A DNA stretch of 64,000 nt from Brevibacterium marinum (GCF_011927955.1 NZ_JAATJN010000001.1:3534001-3598000), one strand, 5' to 3'; numbered from the stretch's first letter, positions 38,989 to 48,962 are shown. The notes: generated by a model not told the origin, from the letters alone. Made by a program: numbers and translations.

Positions 38989-40587
38989 ATGAGCAACGGG
39001 AACGACGAATCGAATTTCCCGCCACCTCCGAGTAACCCTCCCGAGAATGACAGAACGGGATCCGGTTCGGAGACGTCGGCGGATGACAGCACTGATGATT
39101 CGGTGGACACGGGCAGCTCCGGCCCGCAGGCCCCTGCCAGCAGTCCCAACCAGCCGCCGCGTCCCGAAGTGCAGCAGGCCAGCTCGACCCCGGCGCCTCA
39201 CTACAACGACAGCCGGTCCCCCGGGTCACAGAATCAGCAGCCCGGGCCCCAGCAGCAGCCCGGTTCTCAGGGGCAGCAGCCCGGACCATATCCGGGCGCT
39301 TCGCCGTACCCGGGCAGTCCTCAACAGCCGGGCGGTCCGCAACAGCCGGGCTCGCAGTACCAGTCGGGATCTGCCCAGAGCGGGCCGTACCAGACCGGTT
39401 CCGGCCCCGAAGCGAACCGGACGGGATCGGGCCCCGGTCAGTCCCAGGCGATCCCGCAGCCGGCGCCGGCACCCGGATTCGCCGGCCCCGCCACAACAGC
39501 GACCCGCGCCGATGCACGCCCAGAGCGGAAGAAGCGCAGGACGCCTCTCTACATCGCGCTGGGTGCGGTGGCCCTGGTCATCGTGCTCGTCGTCGTAGGA
39601 TTCCTCGTCGTCAACACGGTGAACAAGAACAACTACGGACCCGACAAGGTCGCCGAAGACTACGTGGCGGCCCTGAGCAAGGGTGACTTCGCGGCCGCCG
39701 AGAAGATCGCGCCCTCGCCTCGGCCGGAGGGGACCAATCTTGACCTCCTGTCCAAGGAGTTCACCGATGCGTCCTCTGCGAAGGTCGAGAATGCGAAGGT
39801 GGAGTCCTCGGAGATCGATGGCGACAAGGGAACTGTCGTGGTCTCCTATGAGCTCGACGGAACCGAGTACAACGTCGAGCTGTCCGCAAAGAAGGAGGGA
39901 AGACAGGACCTGTTCTTCGACAAGTGGTCGCTGACCGGTCCTGCCCTCAACGTGATCTCACTCGACGTCCCGGCCTCTGACGGGCTGAGCATCAACGGCA
40001 AGGACTACAAGGCGAAAGCGGGCACCACCTCATTCGCCGTGTATCCGGGCAGTTACGATTTCGAGATCCCCAAGAGCAAATGGGTCAGCGAAGCCTCGGA
40101 CACGGCGGCGGTGAATTTCCCTCAGGCCTTCGCTCCGGGCGATGAGCCGAGCAATGACGAGGTCGCCCCGACGACGCTCAACCTCGATCTCTCCCCCACG
40201 AGCGCATTCCAGAAGGAAGTGCAGAAGCAGGTCGAGGCAGAGCTCAAGAAGTGTTTCGACAACAAGGACATCAAACCCAAATGCAAGTTCATCAAGTTCG
40301 ACCCCACCGAGATCCCCGTCGGCGGCTCGGATAAGAAGCTCTCCGATCTGGCGAAGAAGGACACCGCCAAGTGGGAGGTCAAGGACATGCCGAAGGTCAA
40401 GGCGGACTTCAGCTCGGGTGATACGAACACCGGTTCGTTCTTCACGGACGAGCCGGGCAAGTTCGACTTCACCGTCGAGGGCAAGAAGCAGGGCTCGTCG
40501 TACTTCTCCAACGGCAATACACTGTCGGTCTCCGGCAGTGTGAAGATCGACGGGGACAAACTCTCGGTCGAGTTCTTCGACTTCTGA
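38989..40587 (+). CDS. Bitopic membrane protein with a proline/glutamine-rich cytoplasmic tail
   Basis: A 532-residue protein. About 180 disordered residues rich in Pro, Gly, Gln and Ser (runs such as QPGPQQQPGSQGQQPGPYPG) precede a basic patch (RPERKKRR) and one transmembrane helix (about 187-210). The outer part starts with a DUF4878-like fold (YGPDKVAEDYVAALSKGDF) and goes on with two further beta-rich regions. The layout resembles actinobacterial surface proteins with TcaA-like or SCP-type outer domains. The role is unknown. ATG 38989 has AAGGA 11 bases before it; ATG 38977 lies in frame upstream. It ends at a strong shared terminator. Confidence 0.82.
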   Translation: MSNGNDESNFPPPPSNPPENDRTGSGSETSADDSTDDSVDTGSSGPQAPASSPNQPPRPEVQQASSTPAPHYNDSRSPGSQNQQPGPQQQPGSQGQQPGPYPGASPYPGSPQQPGGPQQPGSQYQSGSAQSGPYQTGSGPEANRTGSGPGQSQAIPQPAPAPGFAGPATTATRADARPERKKRRTPLYIALGAVALVIVLVVVGFLVVNTVNKNNYGPDKVAEDYVAALSKGDFAAAEKIAPSPRPEGTNLDLLSKEFTDASSAKVENAKVESSEIDGDKGTVVVSYELDGTEYNVELSAKKEGRQDLFFDKWSLTGPALNVISLDVPASDGLSINGKDYKAKAGTTSFAVYPGSYDFEIPKSKWVSEASDTAAVNFPQAFAPGDEPSNDEVAPTTLNLDLSPTSAFQKEVQKQVEAELKKCFDNKDIKPKCKFIKFDPTEIPVGGSDKKLSDLAKKDTAKWEVKDMPKVKADFSSGDTNTGSFFTDEPGKFDFTVEGKKQGSSYFSNGNTLSVSGSVKIDGDKLSVEFFDF

Positions 40588-40594
40588 TCTCGCC

Positions 40595-40663
40595 GAGGTG
40601 GCTCCCACCTCTGCGTGAGACCGCGGACGGCAAGTGGCGGGGTTCAATTGAACCCCGCCACTT
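40595..40663. terminator. Two hairpins between convergent genes
   Basis: A small stem GAGGTGG/CCACCTC (40595-40611) is followed by a perfect 32-base palindrome at 40632-40663 (AAGTGGCGGGGTTCAA and its complement). The latter can terminate both the membrane protein gene and the amidase gene. Confidence 0.85.
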
Positions 40664-40687
40664 CTGCGTCACTTGGCACGCTGGACC

Positions 40688-42109
40688 TCAACCCAGCGAG
40701 GCACGCACGGGCACAGCGATGTCAGCGTCCTGTTCGAACCAGGAGCCGGCAGCCATCACGAGCTCATCGGCGAAGCGACGCCCCGAGATCTGGGCACCGA
40801 TGGTCCGGCCGTCCTTCGTGTAGCCTGCCAGGACTGTTCCTGCCGGCTGCTCGGACATGTTGTAGGGCATCGTGAAGCCGATGTGCCCCATCGGTTCGTG
40901 GACCTTCGGGTAGGGCATGGGCTGTTCGGCGGGGAATGCCGCGTCGGGTGAGACGGGAGAGATCACCAGGTCGAAGGCCGCAGTGGCCGCGACCGTCCGG
41001 CGTCGGATCTCTTGGACGCTGTGGTAGCACTCCATGAGCCTCAGACCCGTCACGTCGGCACCGTCCTGGGCCCACGCCTGGATGTAGGGCAGGATGAGGG
41101 CCTGCTCTGCCACGGGCAGTGCCCGCAGGTCGCTCCACGAACGGACCCGCCAGAACAGATCCATGTCGGTCAGCAGCCCGTCGTCGATGAAGGGTGCAAC
41201 GGTCTCGATCTCGGCCCCGGCGCGGGCGAAGCGTTCGGCCGCGCCGGTGATGGTGGATGTGATCTGCGGATCGACCGGTTCTCCGCATCCGGCATCGAGC
41301 TGGATCCCGATCTTCAGGCCCTTCGGGTCGAAGTCACCGGGCGACCTGGACCCCGAGACCGTCTCCGGTTCGTCTCCGGTGATCCGGGGCAGACGTGAGT
41401 AGTCGCGGTCATCCGGGGCACAGATGATGTCCATTGCCGCATTGACGTCGGCCATTGTCCGCGCCATGGGCCCCGCGCAGCGGCCCATGTACGGTGCGTC
41501 GAGGGGAACCCGGCCGAAGCTGGGTTTGAGGCCGGCCAGTCCCAACCAGGTGCAGGGCAGACGGATCGATCCGCCGATGTCGGACCCGATGTGGATCGGT
41601 CCGTAGCCGGCCGCGGCACCGGCACCGGCACCCGCACTCGACCCGCCGGTCGTCAGGCTCGGATCCAGAGGCGAGCGAGTGACGCCGTGCAGCGAGGACA
41701 CCCCGGAGGAGAGCATGCCCCAGTCCGGCATCGTCGTCGATCCCACGATGACCGCGCCGGCCTCCTCGAGGCGCTCGGTGATCGGGGCGTCGTGGTCCGC
41801 CACCGGGACTTCGGCCCAGGCGTGGCCGCTGGGCATCGGCACACCCGTGCGGGCGATGTTCTCCTTGATCGTGACCGGGACCCCGTCCAGAGGGCCCAAT
41901 GACCGGCCTTCGCGCCAGCGGGCGGCGCTGGCCTCGGCCGCGGCTTGTGAGCGCTCGTCGTCACGGTGATGGAGGGCGTTGATGACGGGCTCGTATTCGT
42001 CCATCCTATTCGTGACTGCCGTGAGGGTCGCGAGCGGATCAAAGTCTCCCGAGGCGTAACCCCGGGTCATCGTGTCCGCTGTGTGGTCGGCGAGCGTGTT
42101 CTGGCTCAA
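40688..42109 (-). CDS. Amidase signature-family hydrolase
   Basis: A 473-residue amidase. The Ser-cisSer-Lys triad is visible: Lys in GVPVTIKEN, the cis-Ser in TTGGSSAGAGAGAAAG and the nucleophile Ser in GSDIGGSIRLP. The remainder fits the family (GLKPSFGRVPLDAPYMGRCAGPMART). These enzymes cut amides ranging from acetamide and peptides to aryl amides; the substrate is unknown. The start is TTG at 42109 with AAAGGA six bases before it. It lies 47 bases downstream of a peptide-type ABC importer on the same strand, so it may act on what that system brings in. Confidence 0.92.
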   Translation of the reverse strand: MSQNTLADHTADTMTRGYASGDFDPLATLTAVTNRMDEYEPVINALHHRDDERSQAAAEASAARWREGRSLGPLDGVPVTIKENIARTGVPMPSGHAWAEVPVADHDAPITERLEEAGAVIVGSTTMPDWGMLSSGVSSLHGVTRSPLDPSLTTGGSSAGAGAGAAAGYGPIHIGSDIGGSIRLPCTWLGLAGLKPSFGRVPLDAPYMGRCAGPMARTMADVNAAMDIICAPDDRDYSRLPRITGDEPETVSGSRSPGDFDPKGLKIGIQLDAGCGEPVDPQITSTITGAAERFARAGAEIETVAPFIDDGLLTDMDLFWRVRSWSDLRALPVAEQALILPYIQAWAQDGADVTGLRLMECYHSVQEIRRRTVAATAAFDLVISPVSPDAAFPAEQPMPYPKVHEPMGHIGFTMPYNMSEQPAGTVLAGYTKDGRTIGAQISGRRFADELVMAAGSWFEQDADIAVPVRASLG

Positions 42110-42156
42110 TTGCCGTCCTTTCTGCTGTTGCTTCTTCGTACAGGTCGGCGCGGGAC

Positions 42157-44007
42157 TCAGGTGGCTGAGGCGAGCGCTCCTGCCAGGTTCGGGGTGGCCT
42201 CGATGAGGCTGCGGGTGTAATCATCGTGCGGATTCGCGTAGATGTCCTCGGTCGTGCCGGATTCGACGATGCGGCCGTCCTTCATGACGATGACGTCGGA
42301 GCACAGGTGCTTGACCACTCCCAGGTCGTGGGAGACGAAGATGAGGGTCAACGCATAGTCGTCGACGAGGTCGGTGAGCAGATTGAGGACCTGGGCCCGC
42401 ACGGACACGTCGAGGGCCGAGACCGGTTCATCGGCGACGAGGATCTGCGGTCGGGTGACCAGGGCCCGGGCGATCGAGATCCGCTGCCGCTGCCCGCCGG
42501 AGAACTGATGCGGGTAGCGTCGCATCGCCGTCGTGTCGAGGTCGACGGCCAACAGCATCTCCTCGACGGCTGCGAGTCGTTCGTCTGGTCCCAGCCCCCG
42601 GGCGACGAGTGGTTCGGAGACGATGTCTTCGACCCGCATGCGAGGGTCGAGGGAAGCGAAGGGATCCTGGAAGACGATCTGCAGGTTCTCGCGCAGGGAT
42701 CGCAGTGCCGCGGAGCTCGCTGCTTCCACCCGGATGTCTCCGACCCTGACGTGACCGGAGGTGGGCCGGTCGAGTCCGGAGAGGATGTTGAGCAGCGTCG
42801 ATTTCCCCGAGCCCGACTCCCCCACGATGCCCAGGCGCTGCCCGGACGCGACGCTGAAGCCGATGTCGTCGAGCGCGCGGACCGGGGACCTGCGGCGCAG
42901 CAGGAGTCCGCGTGAGCCGAAGTGCTTCGAGACCCCCGTGACCTCGATGAGCGGTGACGGCTGCCCGTCGCCCCGCGACCCTCCACCCGATGCAACCGGC
43001 AGCTCCCCCGGTGAAGCTGCCGCATCTGCCTCCGCTGAGGCGCCCGACAGTTCCGTCGCCACCACGTCAGCCGGTTCCCGCCCGTCAACGGATTCTTCGA
43101 CCGGACGATAGGCCTCCTCCGTCGGGTGGTTGGTCTCCTCCGTCGGGCGATCGGCCTCCTCCGTCGGTCCGGAGTAGGCCAGCGCGGTCTTGAGAGTGAA
43201 GAGCTTTCCGTGCGCGTCGGTGGCCTCGAGGTCCGAGGAGGCCAACAGACCGCGGGTGTATTCGTGCTGAGGGTCGGTGAAGATCTCTTCCACCCTGCCG
43301 GTCTCGACGATGCGGCCCGCGTACATGACGACGACGCGGTCACAGACGCCTGCGACGACGGCCAGGTCATGGGTGATGAACAGCAGGCCTGCCTGAACTG
43401 CGGCGACACGTTCAGCGATGAGATCGAGCATGTGCTTCTGCACCGTCACGTCCAGCGCTGTGGTCGGTTCGTCGCAGATGAGCAGCCGCGGTGAGTTCGC
43501 CAGGGCGATGGCCAACATCACGCGCTGCCGTTGGCCGCCCGACATCTGGTGCGGGTACGCGTAGCGGGCACTGCCCGGATCGGGCATGTGCACGCTTGTG
43601 AGCAGTTCGAGGACCCTGCCGGGGATGTCCCCGCGGGGCACACTGCCATGGATGCGCAGCACCTCGGCGATCTGCTCACCGATGCGCATGAGCGGGTTGA
43701 GTGCGCTCATCGGCTCCTGGAACACCATCGAGACGAGGTCCGAGCGCATCCGCGCCAGTGACTTCTCCTTCGCGCTGAGGATGTCGCCGTCGAAACCCTG
43801 CAGCGACACGCTGCCCTCGGCTCGCAGCTCATCGGGTAGCAGACCCATCACCGACTGCGCGGTCAGGGACTTGCCCGACCCCGATTCGCCGATGAGCCCG
43901 ACCCGTTCGCCGGCGGCCAGACTCAGTGATACATCGCTGAGAACGGGGACTGTCGCGCCGGTGGGGGTGATGGTGAGGTCACGGACCTCGAGCAGGTTCT
44001 CAGCCAT
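42157..44007 (-). CDS. Fused dipeptide/oligopeptide ABC transporter ATP-binding protein
   Basis: A 616-residue fusion of the two ATPases (DppD-DppF type) of a peptide/nickel importer. The first domain (about residues 1-270) has Walker [14 protein letters not shown], signature [10 protein letters not shown] and [10 protein letters not shown]. The second (about 350-610) has [23 protein letters not shown] and [10 protein letters not shown]. Both end in typical oligopeptide C-terminal regions. The linker between them is unusually long and contains a seven-residue tandem repeat ([21 protein letters not shown]). The ATG at 44007 follows GGAGG and overlaps the permease gene by eight bases. Confidence 0.94.
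   Translation of the reverse strand: MAENLLEVRDLTITPTGATVPVLSDVSLSLAAGERVGLIGESGSGKSLTAQSVMGLLPDELRAEGSVSLQGFDGDILSAKEKSLARMRSDLVSMVFQEPMSALNPLMRIGEQIAEVLRIHGSVPRGDIPGRVLELLTSVHMPDPGSARYAYPHQMSGGQRQRVMLAIALANSPRLLICDEPTTALDVTVQKHMLDLIAERVAAVQAGLLFITHDLAVVAGVCDRVVVMYAGRIVETGRVEEIFTDPQHEYTRGLLASSDLEATDAHGKLFTLKTALAYSGPTEEADRPTEETNHPTEEAYRPVEESVDGREPADVVATELSGASAEADAAASPGELPVASGGGSRGDGQPSPLIEVTGVSKHFGSRGLLLRRRSPVRALDDIGFSVASGQRLGIVGESGSGKSTLLNILSGLDRPTSGHVRVGDIRVEAASSAALRSLRENLQIVFQDPFASLDPRMRVEDIVSEPLVARGLGPDERLAAVEEMLLAVDLDTTAMRRYPHQFSGGQRQRISIARALVTRPQILVADEPVSALDVSVRAQVLNLLTDLVDDYALTLIFVSHDLGVVKHLCSDVIVMKDGRIVESGTTEDIYANPHDDYTRSLIEATPNLAGALASAT
43099..43161 (-). repeat. 21-bp tandem repeat in the ABC ATPase linker
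   Basis: Three consecutive 21-bp units at 43099, 43120 and 43141, each ending CTCCTC on the plus strand and beginning GAC or GTCGG. They encode seven-residue repeats in the linker joining the two ATPase domains. Confidence 0.8.
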
Positions 44008-44902
44008 TGTCGCGGGCCTCCATCTTCGGGTCGAATCGGTCGCGGAGACCGTCGCCCAAGAGGTTGAATCCGAGCACGGCGAGGGCGATGAACAGGCCCG
44101 GCCACAGGGCGAGCTCGGGCTGGGTGGACAGGAACTGCTGGGACTCCTGCAGCATCCGGCCCCAGGAGGGCACGGGAGCCTGTGTGCCCAGTCCCAGGAA
44201 GGACAGCCCCGCCTCGGCGAGGACGGAGATCGCGAATGCCACGGAGGCCTGCACGATGACCATGCCGGCGATGTTCGGCAGGACGTGGACGACGGCGATC
44301 GCCGGTGCGCTGCGGTTCGAGGCCCTGGCGGCGCGCACATACTCGGAGTCGAGGACCTGCATGGTGCCCGAACGGGCGACGCGGGCGAATCCGGGGATCG
44401 CGGCGATGCCGACGGCCACCATGGCCTGTCCGGTCCCCGGCTGGTAGACGGCGGCGAAGATGATCGCGAGCAGCAGCGCAGGGAAGGCGAGCAGGATGTC
44501 GTTGGCGCGCATGATCACCGATGACAGCCACACGCCCCACGGGTACTGTGCGAAGACCGCGGCGATGATGCCGATGGGTGTGCCGATGAGCACGGCGATG
44601 CCGACGGCCACGATGCCCACCAGGAGGGTGATCCGCGCTCCGTACATGATCCAGGTCAGGGTGTCACGGCCGAACTTGTCCGTGCCGAACAGGTGCTCGG
44701 GGCTCGCTGACTGCAGCCGCGCGACCGGGTCGACGGCGCTGGGCTCGTACGGGGTCCAGACGAAGGACACGAGGGCGAGGACGAGGATGAGGACGACGAG
44801 GACGGCACCGATGACCATCGAGGCGTTGAGCCTCAGCTTCGTGCGTCTGCGCCGATCCGCTGAGGCTTCCCCCGCCGAGGTGGTGCTCGGGTCCGCGCTC
44901 AT
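44000..44902 (-). CDS. Peptide-type ABC transporter permease (DppC-like)
   Basis: A 300-residue inner-membrane permease. The N-terminal helix (about 28-50) is followed by HLFGTDKFGRDTLTWIMYGAR, the family's hallmark loop, and five more helices. The ATPase-coupling EAA-type loop is YVRAARASNRSAPAIAVVHVLPN. The end is LGDGLRDRFDPKM, also typical. It pairs with the DppB-like permease encoded upstream (ATGA overlap) and with the fused ATPase downstream. The 28-residue N-terminal tail is charged and probably disordered. Confidence 0.95.
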   Translation of the reverse strand: MSADPSTTSAGEASADRRRRTKLRLNASMVIGAVLVVLILVLALVSFVWTPYEPSAVDPVARLQSASPEHLFGTDKFGRDTLTWIMYGARITLLVGIVAVGIAVLIGTPIGIIAAVFAQYPWGVWLSSVIMRANDILLAFPALLLAIIFAAVYQPGTGQAMVAVGIAAIPGFARVARSGTMQVLDSEYVRAARASNRSAPAIAVVHVLPNIAGMVIVQASVAFAISVLAEAGLSFLGLGTQAPVPSWGRMLQESQQFLSTQPELALWPGLFIALAVLGFNLLGDGLRDRFDPKMEARDNG

Positions 44903-45846
44903 GATGCGTTCCTGATCCGTGGGTCGACGATCGGATAGAGGACGTCGACGATGAAGTTGATGATGAGCACGAGGAGGACGAGGACCATGACGATGCCCTG
45001 GACGGTGACGAGGTCGCGGTTGGCCACTGCGCGGACGAGTTCGGATCCGATGCCGGGGATGACGAAGATCTGTTCGATGATGACGGCCCCGACGAGCAGG
45101 GTCGCGAGCTGGACTCCGGCGACGGTGATGACGGGGATTGCGGCGTTGCGCAGACCATGGACGAACAGCGCCTTCGTCCGGGTCAGCCCCTTGGCGCGGG
45201 CGGTGCGGATGTAGTCTTCGCGCATGACGTCGAGGACGGCCGACCTCATGTAGCGAGTGAGGATCGCCGCCTGGACGAGGGCCAGGGAGACGACGGGCAG
45301 GACGAGGCGGCTGAGGAACCCGCCCAGGCCCTCGACCGGAGCCATCCACCCTTGGGAGGGGAACCAGCCGAGGGTCAGCGAGAAGACGATGACGAGGATG
45401 ATGGCGGCGAGGAAGTTGGGCACGGCGATGCCGATCTGGCTCAGTGCGGAGATCGTGACTCCGATCCAGTTGCGCTGCTCGAGGGCGGCGAATGTCCCCA
45501 AGGGCACGGCGATGACGATGGCCAGGACGATCGCGGTGATGACGAGGATGCCGGTGACCTGAACGCTGCCGACGATGACCGGGGTGATCGCGGCCCCGGT
45601 GACGTAGGAGGTTCCGAAGTTGCCCGTGAGCATGCCGCCGACCCAGCTGACGTAGCGGATCAGCGGGGGCTGGTTGAGCCCGTACCGGGCTTCGAGCGCC
45701 GCCACCGCCTCAGGGGTGGCGTTCGTTCCCAGTGCGACCTGCGCGGCGTTGCCGGGCAGGATGCTCATGAGCGCGAAGACCAGCACCGAGGCGACGAGCA
45801 GTGCCAGCGCGAACTGGAGCGCTCGGTTGGCCACGTAGCTGATCAT
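44899..45846 (-). CDS. Peptide-type ABC transporter permease (DppB-like)
   Basis: A 315-residue permease with six helices. Family markers are RALQFALALLVASVLVFALM at the start, LGLNQPP-like LNQPPLIRYVSWVGGML, the coupling loop YIRTARAKGLTRTKALFVHGLRNA and the end VDVLYPIVDPRIRNAS. It forms the channel with the DppC-like protein. It follows the binding-protein gene by 13 bases and overlaps the next gene by ATGA, so the operon order is binding protein, permease, permease, fused ATPase. Confidence 0.95.
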   Translation of the reverse strand: MISYVANRALQFALALLVASVLVFALMSILPGNAAQVALGTNATPEAVAALEARYGLNQPPLIRYVSWVGGMLTGNFGTSYVTGAAITPVIVGSVQVTGILVITAIVLAIVIAVPLGTFAALEQRNWIGVTISALSQIGIAVPNFLAAIILVIVFSLTLGWFPSQGWMAPVEGLGGFLSRLVLPVVSLALVQAAILTRYMRSAVLDVMREDYIRTARAKGLTRTKALFVHGLRNAAIPVITVAGVQLATLLVGAVIIEQIFVIPGIGSELVRAVANRDLVTVQGIVMVLVLLVLIINFIVDVLYPIVDPRIRNAS

Positions 45847-45859
45847 GGATGCGGGGGCT

Positions 45860-47362
45860 TCAGTTCCAGCTCAGATCCGCGATCCTGAAGGCGTCGGAGA
45901 CCCGGTTGGCGGGGACTCCGGCGACGTCGGATTTCGCGATGACGAGGTTGGGGAACAGGAACAGGAAGTCAGCGGCGGCGTCCTCGGTGATCGTCCTCGC
46001 GATCTCCTTCATGCCCGAGATGTACTCCTCCTCTGTGCCGGTGTCGGCCTTCTCGGCGATCTTCTTGATGCTCGAGTCGTCGTAGCCGATGTAGTAGTCG
46101 TTGGAGAACACGGTGAGGATGTCACGGGGTTCGGCATGGTTGATCACGGACATATCGAAGTTGTGCTTCGTGAAGGTCTTGTCCAACCAGACGGCGGGGA
46201 ACTCCTGTGTCTCGATGTTCGCCTTGAGTCCGACCTCTTTGAGCTGAGCGGACACGATCTCCGAAATCGCCTTCGCGTAGGGCAGGTTCGGGACGGTGAA
46301 GGCGAACTCCTCCCCGTCGATCCCCGCTTCCCTGACGAGGTCCTTGGCCTTCTGCGGATCGTAGTCCCAGACTCCCGTCAGATCCTCGTAGTAGGGGTCG
46401 GTCGGCGGGACCATCGAACCGATGAGCTCGCCGTAGCCGGCCCATGCGGTGTCGAGGACGGCCTTGCGGTCGATGGCGTGCATGACCGCTGCGCGTGCCG
46501 TCTTGTCCTCGAATATGCCCTCTGCGTTGTTCATCGACAGCACGACCTCACCGTTCGTGGTGCCGGAGATGATCTGGTAGTCGCTGCTCTGGAATTCGCC
46601 GGCCAGCTCCGGGGCCTGCAGGTTGGAGACGACGTCGATCTCTCCCGATTTGAGAGCGTTCGATGCCGAGACAGCGTCCTGGAAGTATTTGAATGTCACA
46701 TTCTTCACCGCCGGTGTCTCACCCCAGTAGTCGTCCCTGGCGACGAAGTCGATCGACTGTCCGCGAGTGAACTCCTCGATGGAGAAGGGTCCGGTGCCGA
46801 TGGCCTTGTTGGCCAGGTCCTCGGTGCCTTCGGTGTCGAAGACCGCTCCGACGAGGCTGGTCAGGTTGAACAGCCACGTGTTCGAGGGCTTCTTCAGTGA
46901 GATCTCGACGGTGAGGTCGTCCGGGGTCTCGATCGAGTCGACGATGTCCATTTTGGACTTCAGTGCGTTCTTCCACTCGTCCTGGACCCGCTCATAGGAG
47001 AATTTCACGTCCTCGCTGGTCAGGTCGGCACCGTTGGAGAACTTCACGCCTTCCTGCAGGTGGAAGGTGTAGGTTTTGCGATCCTCGGACACATCCCAGT
47101 CCTCGGCAAGTGCGGGTTGGATCTCCCCCTCGCCGTCGACGCGGACGAGCGATTCGTAGACGTTTTCCATCAGTGCCTCGGGAATGGCGATCCCCGAGGT
47201 GGTGGTGAAGTCGAGGTTGGCCGGTTCGGCCGTGAACGCGATCGTCATCGAGTCCTTCTTCGCCTCATCGCCGGGGTCCGAGGCTCCTGCCGAACACCCG
47301 GCGAGCAACAGGCTCGAGGCGGCCGCTGCCGCCACCCACGTTCCCATGCTCGGAGTCTTCAT
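45860..47362 (-). CDS. Peptide-type ABC transporter substrate-binding lipoprotein
   Basis: A 500-residue family 5 extracellular solute-binding protein. A lipoprotein signal peptide ends in LLLAGC (Cys24 or close). Family text includes ALMENVYESLVRVDGEGEIQPALAEDW, YTFHLQEGVKFSNG, AIGTGPFSIEEFTRGQSID and the C-terminal cleft residues. The ligand could be a peptide, opine or nickel complex. The ATG at 47362 follows GGGGAGAG; two upstream in-frame ATGs have no such site. A strong operator-like palindrome covers the promoter about 80 bases upstream. Confidence 0.94.
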   Translation of the reverse strand: MKTPSMGTWVAAAAASSLLLAGCSAGASDPGDEAKKDSMTIAFTAEPANLDFTTTSGIAIPEALMENVYESLVRVDGEGEIQPALAEDWDVSEDRKTYTFHLQEGVKFSNGADLTSEDVKFSYERVQDEWKNALKSKMDIVDSIETPDDLTVEISLKKPSNTWLFNLTSLVGAVFDTEGTEDLANKAIGTGPFSIEEFTRGQSIDFVARDDYWGETPAVKNVTFKYFQDAVSASNALKSGEIDVVSNLQAPELAGEFQSSDYQIISGTTNGEVVLSMNNAEGIFEDKTARAAVMHAIDRKAVLDTAWAGYGELIGSMVPPTDPYYEDLTGVWDYDPQKAKDLVREAGIDGEEFAFTVPNLPYAKAISEIVSAQLKEVGLKANIETQEFPAVWLDKTFTKHNFDMSVINHAEPRDILTVFSNDYYIGYDDSSIKKIAEKADTGTEEEYISGMKEIARTITEDAAADFLFLFPNLVIAKSDVAGVPANRVSDAFRIADLSWN

Positions 47363-47426
47363 CGCTCTCCCCATTTCACGAACCCACACCGGTTCATTCG
47401 ACTTGTCTGACCGGACACGCTCAGAC

Positions 47427-47448
47427 ACTGACCGACATGGTCAGTTTA
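47427..47448 (-). promoter_or_regulatory. Promoter with overlapping TetR-like operator for the ABC importer operon
   Basis: ACTGACC-N5-GGTCAGT (47427-47445) is a 7-bp inverted repeat typical of TetR-family operators. The minus-strand -10 candidate TAAACT (47443-47448) overlaps one arm, so a bound repressor would block the start. A further CTGACC half-site is at about 47406. No regulator gene lies nearby. Confidence 0.55.
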
Positions 47449-47513
47449 GCCGAAGTTCTCACTCGACGAGCCGCCGGTGTTCGATGTGTGGAGAGGACGC
47501 GTTCGTCGAGGGC

Positions 47514-48119
47514 TCAGAGCCCTGCCTGGTCCGCGAGAATCGCCGCCAGCTTGTCGAAGGCGAGCCTGCGATGCGATCGTGCGTTCTTCTCCTCGGGTGT
47601 CATCTCGGCGGCGCTGATGTTTCCGCCCTCGGGGATGAAGATCGGGTCATAGCCGAAGCCGTGCTCGCCCGACGCACTCGTCGCCAGACGGCCGGGCATG
47701 ACTCCCTCGGCGGAGAATTCGCGGCCGTCTGCGGTCGCTGCGGCTGCGGCGCAGCGGAACTGCGCCCCACGATTCTCGGCCGAGATGTCACCCAGCTGTG
47801 CGAGGAGGAGCTCGAGGTTGGCCCGATCGTCTCCGTGCCGTCCCGCCCACCGGGCGGAGAAGATCCCGGGCGAGCCGCCGAGCACGTCGACGGCGATGCC
47901 CGAGTCATCGGCGATGGCGGTGCGGCCGGTGGCCTGCGCTGCCGCACGGGCCTTGATCAGGGCGTTCTCCGCGAAGGTGACGCCGGTCTCCGGGGTCTCT
48001 CCCAGGCCCGCCTCGGCGGCGGTGATGACCTGAGTGTCCTCCCCCAGTGCGGGGAGGAGGATCTCCAGGAGTTCGCGCCTCTTCCCCTCGTTGTGGGTGG
48101 CCAGCACGAAGGTGGTCAT
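47514..48119 (-). CDS. rdgB: XTP/dITP pyrophosphatase (RdgB/HAM1)
   Basis: A 201-residue house-cleaning enzyme that hydrolyses dITP, ITP and XTP. The substrate motif [11 protein letters not shown], the catalytic [22 protein letters not shown] block and [12 protein letters not shown] near the end are all present, with [10 protein letters not shown] as the closing helix. The ATG at 48119 overlaps the rph stop by ATGA, the conserved rph-rdgB pair. It is complete. Confidence 0.96.
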   Translation of the reverse strand: MTTFVLATHNEGKRRELLEILLPALGEDTQVITAAEAGLGETPETGVTFAENALIKARAAAQATGRTAIADDSGIAVDVLGGSPGIFSARWAGRHGDDRANLELLLAQLGDISAENRGAQFRCAAAAATADGREFSAEGVMPGRLATSASGEHGFGYDPIFIPEGGNISAAEMTPEEKNARSHRRLAFDKLAAILADQAGL

Positions 48120-48838
48120 TCGCCCAGCACCTTGGTCTGGATGCTGGTGAGGTCGGTGCAGCCCTTGGCCGCGAGGTCGAGCAGATCGCTCAGCTCCCCA
48201 CGGTCGAACGGTGCGCCTTCGGCCGTGCCCTGGACCTCGACGAACTTTCCGGATCCGGTCATGACGACGTTCATGTCGGTCTCGGCGCGCGAGTCTTCGA
48301 CATAAGGCAGGTCGAGGACGGGCTCGCCGTCGATGATGCCGACGCTGATGGCCGAGATCGAGTCCGTGAGCGGGTTGTTCGCGGCGGGGATGATGCCGGT
48401 CGAGCGGCCCTTGTCGATGGCGTCGGCCAGAGCCACGTAGGCGCCGGTGATGGATGCGGTTCGGGTGCCGCCGTCGGCCTGGAGGACGTCGCAGTCGAGG
48501 ACGAGGGTGTTCTCGCCGAGTTTGTCGAGGTCGATGACGGCGCGCAGGCAGCGGCCGATGAGGCGGGAGATCTCGTGTGTGCGTCCACCGAGTTTGCCCT
48601 TGACCGATTCGCGGGTGTTGCGGGAGCCGGTCGCACGCGGCAGCATCGCATATTCGGCCGTGACCCATCCGCGTCCCTGCCCCTTGAGCCATCGCGGCAC
48701 GCCCGCGGTCAGTGAGGCCGCGACTAGGACTCGGGTGTTGCCGAATTCCACGAGGACGGAACCTTCGGCGGTGTTGATCCAATTGCGGGTGATCGTCACT
48801 TCGCGGAGTTCATCGGCGTTGCGTCCGTCTGCGCGCAC
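48116..48838 (-). CDS. rph: Ribonuclease PH
   Basis: A 240-residue phosphorolytic 3'-5' exoribonuclease that trims tRNA 3' ends. The text is standard: [87 protein letters not shown]. The GTG at 48838 was chosen because AGAGG is seven bases upstream and the resulting start matches family length. The same frame stays open a further 52 codons upstream through a six-residue repeat, but without a ribosome site. It overlaps rdgB downstream. Confidence 0.95.
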   Translation of the reverse strand: MRADGRNADELREVTITRNWINTAEGSVLVEFGNTRVLVAASLTAGVPRWLKGQGRGWVTAEYAMLPRATGSRNTRESVKGKLGGRTHEISRLIGRCLRAVIDLDKLGENTLVLDCDVLQADGGTRTASITGAYVALADAIDKGRSTGIIPAANNPLTDSISAISVGIIDGEPVLDLPYVEDSRAETDMNVVMTGSGKFVEVQGTAEGAPFDRGELSDLLDLAAKGCTDLTSIQTKVLGE

Positions 48839-48872
48839 TGTGGGCCTCTTTCGTTTGTCGGTGATATTCGGT

Positions 48873-48962
48873 TCTGTCTGTTCGGACCGGCCTGTCCGTT
48901 CGGACGGGTCTGCCCGTTCTGGATGGTCAGCCCATTCGGGCCGGCCTGCCCGTTCGGGGTGT
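48873..48962 (-). repeat. 18-bp imperfect tandem repeat before rph
   Basis: Five units of exactly 18 bp (48873, 48891, 48909, 48927, 48945), each close to CCTGCCCGTTCGGACCGG. The period is six codons and the rph frame is open through all of them. They fill most of the 165-base gap between the hydrolase gene and rph. Confidence 0.85.

Noticed and set aside
40688..47448. Mobile element carrying the ABC importer and amidase
   Set aside because: No transposase, integrase, terminal repeats or tRNA junction flank the block; acquisition is possible but not shown.
47514..48782. Longer version of rdgB reaching back through rph
   Set aside because: The extra 220 codons are the wrong frame of rph; the ATG at 48119 with ATGA coupling is the proper start.
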